The translations under genes were made by a program, and so were the position numbers. This document shows, piece after piece, positions 5,992 through 10,639 of a stretch of DNA of 10,639 nucleotides. Origin of the DNA: JAICLL01 sp035252155 (lineage in GTDB: Bacteria; Planctomycetota; Planctomycetia; Pirellulales; JAICIG01); assembly GCA_035252155.1 (NCBI GenBank), contig DATFDL010000268.1, positions 1 through 10,639 of the forward strand. The letters run 5' to 3'. The notes below the pieces were generated by a model. It did no database searches. It was given only the letters and a program-made list of their open reading frames with translations, and was not told the origin of the DNA. Numbering within the stretch: position 1 is the stretch's first letter; each line of letters begins with the position of its first letter.

Positions 5992-7920
5992 ATGCGTACC
6001 TGCCCGGCTTGCCATCGCTCGGTTCCCGACACGGCCACGGTCTGCCCTCATGCTGGCTGCGGCAAACCACTCGGCGCGGCGGCCCATCCGGCAATTAAGC
6101 GCCCCCCGCCGCCCGGCCCCGTGCGGATCACCGCGCCGAGCCGTACCGCGCCCGCGGCTGTGGTAGAAGCTCGCCGCGCTGCGTCCTCGCGATCGCTCTG
6201 GCGAACCTTAGGGTTTGCCATGGGCCTGCTGCTAATGTTCGCGCTGGTGGGCGGCGTGTGGTACGTGGCCGCGGTGCTCAAGTACGCCCAGCTCGATCCC
6301 AACATTCGCCTGGTGCGCGACGAAAAGTCGCCGCAGAAGCTATTGCTCGAATATCAGCCGCTCAGCGGCGGCCAAATGGTCGCGCGGTGCGATGTGGCGG
6401 GACAGCAGGTTGAAACGGTCAAGCAACTGCCGCCCGATCCGGCAGGCGCCCAAGAGCAAACCGAGCTGGCTTGGAGCGGAGTTCAGCCGGGCGACGTGGT
6501 GCGCGTGACGTTTCGCGACGGCTGGTGGCGGACCACCAAGGAGTTGACCGTGCCCGACTCGCCGCGCCAGATTGCCAAAGCCAAACCACCGGCGAAGCCC
6601 GAAGCGTCCAAGCCAGTCAAGACCGACGAGTCCGCTGCCGCGGAGCACGCTACGACGAAGATGGACAAGACCGACAAGACCAAGGCGCCCGAGGAAAAAG
6701 TTGCGTCAGCGGACAAAGACGCGCCGGACGAGCCGAAGGCCGTGGGTGCCGATCAGCCGGCCGTGGTTCTGGGACTCTATTCGGTCCGCACCATGCCCAA
6801 TCGCGAGAAGTTGCTGCCGCAGTTGGGCGGCACGCCGGAGTCGGAATTGGGCGTGGCGGCGGGGCTGGCGTGGCTGGCGCGGCACCAGGCCCAGGACGGG
6901 CATTGGGGACCCGACTGCCTGGGCAGCGGCGCAGGCTCACGCTGCGAACAAAAGCATCCCTGCGGTGGTCCCGGCGACGAGTATGAAGGGGCGTATACCG
7001 GGCTGGCGGTGCTCGCTTTCCAAGCGGGCGGACATTACTACTTCAACAAGCATCAGTATTCCGACAACGTGGCCCATGGGCTCGACATCATGGTGTCGAA
7101 CCAAGGGCTCGAAGGCGAGCTGGTCGGCTCGAAAAACAATTTAGCGGAAAAGCCCGGCGAGACAAGCAAGTATGACCAGCGCTACATGTATGAGCACGCC
7201 ATCGGCACGTTCGCCCTGACCGAAGCCTGCGCCACGGCCAAAGCCGCCGGCGAACATCCCAACGAAAAATACCTGGCCGCCGCCATCAAGGCCGTGAAGT
7301 TCATCGAAAGCCAGCAGCACGACGACGGTGGTTGGCGTTACACCCCCGACAAGAAAGCGCCCAGTGATTGTTCGGTGTCGGGCTGGGCCATGTTGGCGCT
7401 GAAGACCGCCCGTGAGGCCGAGATCAAGGTCGACGAGCAAACCGTCAAGCGGATGGTGGCCTTCTTTAAAAACCAGGTTGACTTTCTGACCGGCCGCACG
7501 CACTATCAGACGCCCACGTACGGCACCGACGCCCTGACCGGCGTGGGCATGATGGTCGACCAGTTTGTCTTGCAGCAGCCGCAATCGCAGCTCGTGCAGA
7601 TGGCCGCGCCCTATTTGGCCGACGAAGCCGAGGCCAACTGGGGCGCCGGGCACGAAGGCGGCAGCGATTTTTATCTCTGGTACAACTGCACGCTGGCCAT
7701 GTTTCAGGCCGGTGGCGATCCGTGGAATCGCTGGAACGGAGTCATTCGTGATCACGTTCACAAGCTGCAGATCACCGGCGACGAGTGCCAGCGCGGCAGT
7801 TGGGAGCCCAACGGCCACTGGGGAAGTTACGGCGGCCGGATCTACACGACCGCGTTGGGCGTATTGACGTTGGAGGTTTATTATCGTTTCGCCCGCGAGC
7901 AAGCGGAGAAAGCGAAGTAG
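5992..7920 (+). CDS. Zinc-ribbon, membrane-anchored toroid (prenyltransferase/squalene-oxidase repeat) protein
   Basis: The product is 642 aa. A four-Cys zinc ribbon comes first (C4, C7, C18, C23; CPAC then CPHAGC). A Pro/Arg-rich stretch leads to one membrane helix at about 74-96 (FAMGLLLMFALVGGVWYVAA), a beta-rich region at about 101-188, and a Lys/Glu/Pro/Asp linker at about 190-255. The alpha/alpha toroid runs from about 284 to 635, with repeats including QAQDGHWGPD (299-308), QQHDDGGWRY (441-450) and GSDFYLWYNCTLAMFQAGG (557-575), and ends at GSWEPNGHWGSYGGRIYTT. Expected topology is a cytoplasmic zinc ribbon and an external toroid. No DxDD motif was found. It shares the fold family, but not the architecture, of the secreted toroid at 3067. 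Upstream of ATG 5992 there is no Shine-Dalgarno; the heptamer element ends 1 nt before it. The start is supported by the zinc ribbon beginning at once. Function unknown. Confidence 0.87.
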   Translation: MRTCPACHRSVPDTATVCPHAGCGKPLGAAAHPAIKRPPPPGPVRITAPSRTAPAAVVEARRAASSRSLWRTLGFAMGLLLMFALVGGVWYVAAVLKYAQLDPNIRLVRDEKSPQKLLLEYQPLSGGQMVARCDVAGQQVETVKQLPPDPAGAQEQTELAWSGVQPGDVVRVTFRDGWWRTTKELTVPDSPRQIAKAKPPAKPEASKPVKTDESAAAEHATTKMDKTDKTKAPEEKVASADKDAPDEPKAVGADQPAVVLGLYSVRTMPNREKLLPQLGGTPESELGVAAGLAWLARHQAQDGHWGPDCLGSGAGSRCEQKHPCGGPGDEYEGAYTGLAVLAFQAGGHYYFNKHQYSDNVAHGLDIMVSNQGLEGELVGSKNNLAEKPGETSKYDQRYMYEHAIGTFALTEACATAKAAGEHPNEKYLAAAIKAVKFIESQQHDDGGWRYTPDKKAPSDCSVSGWAMLALKTAREAEIKVDEQTVKRMVAFFKNQVDFLTGRTHYQTPTYGTDALTGVGMMVDQFVLQQPQSQLVQMAAPYLADEAEANWGAGHEGGSDFYLWYNCTLAMFQAGGDPWNRWNGVIRDHVHKLQITGDECQRGSWEPNGHWGSYGGRIYTTALGVLTLEVYYRFAREQAEKAK

Positions 7921-7942
7921 AACGGAATGAATTCCGTTCTAC
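7917..7942. terminator. Perfect 26-nt palindrome holding both convergent stop codons
   Basis: GTAGAACGGAAT (7917-7928) and ATTCCGTTCTAC (7931-7942) are exact reverse complements around a 2-nt GA centre. The plus-strand stop TAG is 7918-7920, and the minus-strand stop TAG is 7941-7939. In RNA it could form a bidirectional hairpin, though the loop must open a few base pairs and no T-run follows on either side, so intrinsic termination is not proven. It may instead be a dispersed short palindrome that supplied both stops. Confidence 0.6.
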
Positions 7943-9288
7943 GATGCGGCGGAGGTTTCGATCACGCGCATGGTGCGCCAGCGGCCCTGCAAAAACCGGC
8001 CGAGAAAGACGAGGCCGAGAACGCACACCCAACTAGTGAGCACCGACCAGCAGAAGTAGAGCCCCAGCCCGAACACCTTCACACCTAGCCAGCAGCCGGC
8101 GCCGGCCAACAGCGCGGCCGAAAGTGTCGTCAGCAGTACAAACTGCGTATCGCCGGCCCCCTTGAGCGCCCCCGACAAGATGACGTTCATGGCGTCGAAC
8201 AGGCAATACGCCGCCACAAACCGCAATAGCAGCGAAGCCAGTTCTTGCAACTCGGCAAAGTGCTCGGGCCGGCTGTTGAGGCTGTAAGCCACTAATAGCA
8301 GATGCGGGGCGAAGACATAGAGCGCCGCGACCGGCACCATCAGCGCGGCGCCCAGGGCAAAGGCCGACCAGGTGGAACGGGCGGCCAGGTCGGGACGGTT
8401 TTCGCCCAAGTGCTGCCCGACCAGGGTGCTGGCCGCCAACCCGATGCCCACCACCGGCATGAACGCCAGCGAGTTCAGATTGAACGACAGGTTCGAGGCC
8501 GCCAGTGGCCGCTCGCCGAACTGTCCGACCAACATCAAGAAGACGCTGAATGAGCCAACCTCAAATAGGTACTGCACGCCGTTGGGAAAGCCGAACCAGA
8601 GCAACCTGCCAAACAACTCGCGGTCGAAACGGCAGCCGGCGAGCGTTTGATACGTCTGGCGGAACTTGGGCCGGAACCAAAGAAATGCGTAGACGGCCAA
8701 CCGGAGCCAGGTGGCCACCGTGGTGGCCCAGGCGGCGCCAGCCGGTCCCATCCGCGGAAAACCGGCGTGGCCGAAAATCCAGAGGTAGTCGAGCACAATG
8801 TTCAGGGCCGCCGCCGAGCTATCGACCACCATCACGGTGCGCACTTCGCCACGCCCGGTAAAGAACGCCGATAGGGCCGCGATCAGCACCAGCGTCGCTT
8901 CGCCCGCGCAGACGGCCTGGTAATAATCGACTTCGTAGGCGGTGACGTGGGGATCGTGATCGACCGCTTCGATGATACGCGGCGCCAGCGGAATGGTGAG
9001 CACGGCCAGCGGCACGGTGATCAGCCCCACAAAGATGGCCTGCCACACGGCAACGCCGATGCGTTCGTGGCGGCCGGCGCCGTGATATTGCGCGACGAAC
9101 GTGTTCACATAGGCGGCCAGGCCCAGGGGAAAACAAATGACTGCGAAGGAGAGCATTCCAGCCGGCAGCGCGGCGGCCACGGCGGTGGGCGAATACCAGG
9201 CCAAAAACACCCGGTCGGTGAAGATCATAATCGTCCACGACACGGTGGAAGCGATCAGCGGCAGGGCGATCGAGAGCATCTCGCGCAC
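7939..9288 (-). CDS. MATE-family multidrug/organic-cation exporter
   Basis: The product is 449 aa from GTG 9288, with about twelve hydrophobic helices in two halves. Family-like motifs include GPAGAAWATTVATW (181-194), VGQHLGENRPDLA (290-302) in the second half, and LSGALKGAGDTQF (371-383). MATE proteins export cationic drugs or metabolites using a Na+ or H+ gradient; substrate and coupling ion cannot be read here. AGG lies 6 nt upstream of GTG 9288, and an internal ATG is at 9279. The same frame stays open upstream to 9364 (reading ...LNSPDPNSPAPGS before VREM) without a standard start and is closed by a TGA within a heptamer unit. The true N-terminus is therefore uncertain. The gene is convergent with the zinc-ribbon toroid gene. 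Confidence 0.92.
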   Translation of the reverse strand: MREMLSIALPLIASTVSWTIMIFTDRVFLAWYSPTAVAAALPAGMLSFAVICFPLGLAAYVNTFVAQYHGAGRHERIGVAVWQAIFVGLITVPLAVLTIPLAPRIIEAVDHDPHVTAYEVDYYQAVCAGEATLVLIAALSAFFTGRGEVRTVMVVDSSAAALNIVLDYLWIFGHAGFPRMGPAGAAWATTVATWLRLAVYAFLWFRPKFRQTYQTLAGCRFDRELFGRLLWFGFPNGVQYLFEVGSFSVFLMLVGQFGERPLAASNLSFNLNSLAFMPVVGIGLAASTLVGQHLGENRPDLAARSTWSAFALGAALMVPVAALYVFAPHLLLVAYSLNSRPEHFAELQELASLLLRFVAAYCLFDAMNVILSGALKGAGDTQFVLLTTLSAALLAGAGCWLGVKVFGLGLYFCWSVLTSWVCVLGLVFLGRFLQGRWRTMRVIETSAAS

Positions 9289-9356
9289 GCTGCCTGGGGC
9301 GGGGGAGTTGGGGTCGGGTGAGTTCAGAGGTATTTCAAGGGTCCGGGGTGAAGCGC

Positions 9357-9487
9357 GGGTTCAGGGTAACACAAGGGTTCAGGGTTCAGGGTTCAGCATT
9401 TTTGTTCGGGGCGTTTTGGTTCGCATATGCCGAATTAGGGAGCACGAAAATACTGAACCCTGAACCCTGAACGCTGTTGCGAACCCT
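9357..9487. repeat. Heptamer-armed palindromic element, copy 2
   Basis: The left arm has GGGTTCA at 9357-9363 and three perfect units at 9375-9395 after a short interruption. The centre is 58 nt (9396-9453). The right arm has TGAACCC at 9454-9460 and 9461-9467, TGAACGC at 9468-9474, and a broken final unit GAACCCTC near 9487. Diverged G-rich units (GGGTCGG, AGTTCAGAGG) extend left toward the MATE start at about 9310-9356. It lies between the MATE start and the stop of the next minus-strand gene. Confidence 0.83.
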
Positions 9488-9498
9488 CAAGCCGTCAA

Positions 9499-10005
9499 TC
9501 ACCAGAACCGGCCCGCAACCATCGCGGCCGCCAACACGACCCCTAGACATCCGCTTCGCTCAGCCGCCAAGCCGTGCTTGGCGGCGACGTGCTCGACGGC
9601 CGTCTTCGCTTCGGCCAGCCCCGCGCCCGTGTGACCCCGGTAGAGCTTGATGGCCGCAATTTTCTCGCCACGCTTTAGGAGGTCAATGAGTTGTGGTTCC
9701 AGATCGCCGGTCTCGATCGCTTCCTGGCGTTGCAGTTGCTCGATGGCCGCTTTGGCTTCGGCCAAACCCGCGCCGGTCCGCGCACGATAGAGCTTGATGG
9801 CCTCCAGTTTTTTACCCTGTTCCAACAATACGATCAGCGGCTCCTCGACATCATCGGAATCGAGCTGCGGCCCACCGTCCACATCGGCGAACGGCTGGGA
9901 ATGCGCGGAATCGGCGGCGGGCGGCTCGGCCAATTCCGCGCCACATTTTTGGCAGAAGGCGAAGCCCGCCAGATTCTTTTTGCCACAAGTAAGACAGACC
10001 CGCAT
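9499..10005 (-). CDS. Zinc ribbon protein with two L7/L12 C-domain-like repeats
   Basis: The product is 168 aa. A four-Cys zinc ribbon (C4, C7, C18, C21; CLTC and CQKC) is followed by an acidic linker at about 25-55. Two homologous segments then occur, about 57-92 and 104-142, each with the core AIKLYRxxTGAGLAEAKxAxE (69-89 and 118-138). This resembles the helix-loop-helix of the ribosomal protein L7/L12 C-terminal domain (K-V-I-K-x-V-R-x-x-T-G-L-G-L-x-E-A-K), a segment found also in bacterial proteins outside the ribosome. The C-terminus (152-168, GCLGVVLAAAMVAGRFW) is hydrophobic and could be a short tail anchor. Upstream of ATG 10005 there is no Shine-Dalgarno: only 2 nt separate it from heptamer element copy 3. 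Function unknown; the fold hints at protein binding. Confidence 0.82.
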   Translation of the reverse strand: MRVCLTCGKKNLAGFAFCQKCGAELAEPPAADSAHSQPFADVDGGPQLDSDDVEEPLIVLLEQGKKLEAIKLYRARTGAGLAEAKAAIEQLQRQEAIETGDLEPQLIDLLKRGEKIAAIKLYRGHTGAGLAEAKTAVEHVAAKHGLAAERSGCLGVVLAAAMVAGRFW

Positions 10006-10007
10006 AC

Positions 10008-10172
10008 AGAGGGTTCAGGGTTCAGGGTTCAGGGTTCAGGGTTCAGGGTTCAGGGTTCAGGGTTCAGCACTTTGGGGAAGGCGCTTTGGGGAAAGCGCTT
10101 TCGTGCGCGCACCAGCAGTCGAGGATCACGAGAATTCTGAACCCTGAACCCTCTTACAACCCTGAACCCTCT
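10008..10172. repeat. Heptamer-armed palindromic element, copy 3 (longest array)
   Basis: The left arm holds eight perfect tandem GGGTTCA units (10011-10066), starting AGAGGGTTCA at 10008. The central segment is 71 nt (10067-10137). It contains a 14-nt imperfect direct duplication (10070-10083 and 10084-10097, 13 of 14 identical) and a perfect 7-bp hairpin GCGCTTT/AAAGCGC around GGGG (10081-10098). The right arm has TGAACCC at 10138-10144 and 10145-10151, a short interruption, then TGAACCC at 10163-10169, ending TGAACCCTCT. A T-run follows to 10176. This element occupies nearly half of the 372-nt gene-free stretch 10006-10377; apart from the hairpin at 10320 nothing else was recognised there. 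Confidence 0.87.
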
Positions 10173-10319
10173 TTTTCGCGAGCAGTATACACCCCCTCAG
10201 CCGCCTCACGCCACCCGCTTTGGCATGAGTTCTGCACCAACCGCCGTATGATTGCACCGCGGCGGGGAATAATAGCAGTCTCGGGCGCATCTATTACTAT
10301 GGATCGAAAGGCGCGTTGG

Positions 10320-10349
10320 AACGGCAGGGCGTCCTGCCCGCGTGCCGTT
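10320..10349. repeat. Palindromic hairpin upstream of the lipoprotein gene
   Basis: AACGGCA (10320-10326) pairs with TGCCGTT (10343-10349). A competing compact stem GGCAGG (10323-10328) pairs with CCTGCC (10333-10338) around a GCGT loop. It ends 28 nt before ATG 10378. It could be a leader structure or a dispersed palindrome; no T-run follows. Confidence 0.5.
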
Positions 10350-10377
10350 GGCAATATCTGAAGCAAAGGGTGATATC

Positions 10378-10639
10378 ATGAAAAAGCTGGCGTTTTGGAG
10401 CTTGTGCTTGAGTCTGGGGATGTTCGTCGCGGGCTGCAGCGATACGACGACGAAGAAAGACAAAACGACCATGGAACGGAAGGTCGAGACCAATCAGGAC
10501 ACAGGCGAGCAAAAAGTAAGCGAAGAGACCGAAACGACCTCAACGGATGACGAGACCGGCGCGGAGACCAAAACCAAGACCGAAGAAGAAGAAACCACCA
10601 AGCCGGCCCAGGACGAAGACGGTAACGCCGCTGATAACG
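10378..10639 (+). CDS. Small acidic Thr-rich lipoprotein (cut by right edge)
   Basis: An open frame of 87 codons runs from ATG 10378 to the right edge without a stop. AAAGGG at 10365-10370, 7 nt upstream, is the clearest ribosome site near this end and supports the start. The N-terminus is a type II signal peptide: basic MKK, hydrophobic core LAFWSLCLSLGMF, lipobox VAGC with the lipidated Cys at residue 20. The remainder is low complexity, rich in Thr, Glu, Lys and Asp, with no recognisable domain in the visible part. The residue after the Cys is Ser, not Asp, so outer-membrane sorting is possible if E. coli rules apply, which is uncertain in planctomycetes. Role unknown. Confidence 0.78.
   Translation, partial: MKKLAFWSLCLSLGMFVAGCSDTTTKKDKTTMERKVETNQDTGEQKVSEETETTSTDDETGAETKTKTEEEETTKPAQDEDGNAADN

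Noticed and set aside
6925..6965. Thioester motif of alpha-2-macroglobulin-type toroid domains in the zinc-ribbon toroid protein (SRCEQKHPC, residues 316-324)
   Set aside because: The thioester motif needs Cys and Gln with two residues between them (CxEQ). Here Cys, Glu and Gln are adjacent, so the spacing is wrong.
7141..7902. A 253-codon minus-strand open frame opposite the zinc-ribbon toroid gene
   Set aside because: It lies wholly inside a well-supported plus-strand gene with recognisable toroid repeats; long antisense frames are expected in GC-rich coding sequence.
3067..7920. Squalene-hopene cyclase or protein prenyltransferase activity for the toroid proteins
   Set aside because: No DxDD motif and no clear Asp/Cys/His zinc site are seen; only the fold-type repeats are supported.
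9691..10147. Plus-strand frames with GFRVQGS heptapeptide repeats
   Set aside because: The repetitive part is translation of the non-coding GGGTTCA array and the rest is antisense to the zinc-ribbon gene.
10008..10172. CRISPR array
   Set aside because: Units are contiguous 7-mers without unique spacers, and the second half is inverted; no cas-like gene is present.
10163..10176. Intrinsic terminator formed by copy 3 arms and the following T-run on the plus strand
   Set aside because: There is no plus-strand gene upstream for it to terminate; the T-run is noted but function is unsupported.

Overview
The window looks like chromosomal DNA of a planctomycete, most likely from the Pirellulales or a relative. 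The grounds are GC-rich coding sequence, a DUF1570-type secreted metallopeptidase, two prenyltransferase/squalene-oxidase-repeat (alpha/alpha toroid) proteins of the kind common in that phylum (one with an N-terminal zinc ribbon), many starts without a clear Shine-Dalgarno, and dispersed GGGTTCA-type intergenic repeats. This assignment rests on recognised gene families, not on a database search. No rRNA, tRNA, CRISPR array or transposase was seen.

Layout. (1) 1-497, minus: the N-terminal part of a secreted or anchored protein that runs off the left edge. (2) 661-1245, plus: a membrane-anchored 194-aa protein of unknown function. (3) 1358-2824, plus: a HlyD/MacA-type periplasmic adaptor with its own likely sigma70-like promoter. 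(4) 3067-4347, plus: a secreted toroid protein whose C-terminal tail is encoded by repeat DNA. (5) 4479-5861, plus: a secreted DUF1570/HExxH putative metallopeptidase. (6) 5992-7920, plus: a zinc ribbon, membrane helix, beta-rich region, linker and toroid protein. (7) 7939-9288, minus: a MATE-family exporter convergent with (6); both stop codons lie inside one perfect 26-nt palindrome. (8) 9499-10005, minus: a zinc ribbon with two L7/L12 C-domain-like repeats. (9) 10378 to the right edge, plus: an acidic, Thr-rich lipoprotein, cut by the window.

The spaces between genes hold most of the unexplained structure. Three related palindromic elements (5863-5990, 9357-9487, 10008-10172) have arms of tandem GGGTTCA heptamers and a central segment of 57-58 nt (71 nt in the third, which carries a 14-nt duplication). 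Two of them end 1-2 nt before the start codon of a zinc-ribbon gene, so the repeat forms the whole leader seen there. A degenerate heptamer tract has become coding sequence at the end of the first toroid gene. A second repeat family places nearly identical 23-nt inverted copies on both sides of that gene, and further palindromes sit at 4420-4463 and 10320-10349.

Function. The toroid, metallopeptidase, toroid run (3067-7920) is co-oriented and all three products are predicted to be secreted or membrane-anchored. It may be a cell-envelope module of unknown purpose, but the spacers are repeat-filled, so a single transcript is not certain. The adaptor and the MATE exporter are transport functions with no obvious link to that module inside the window.
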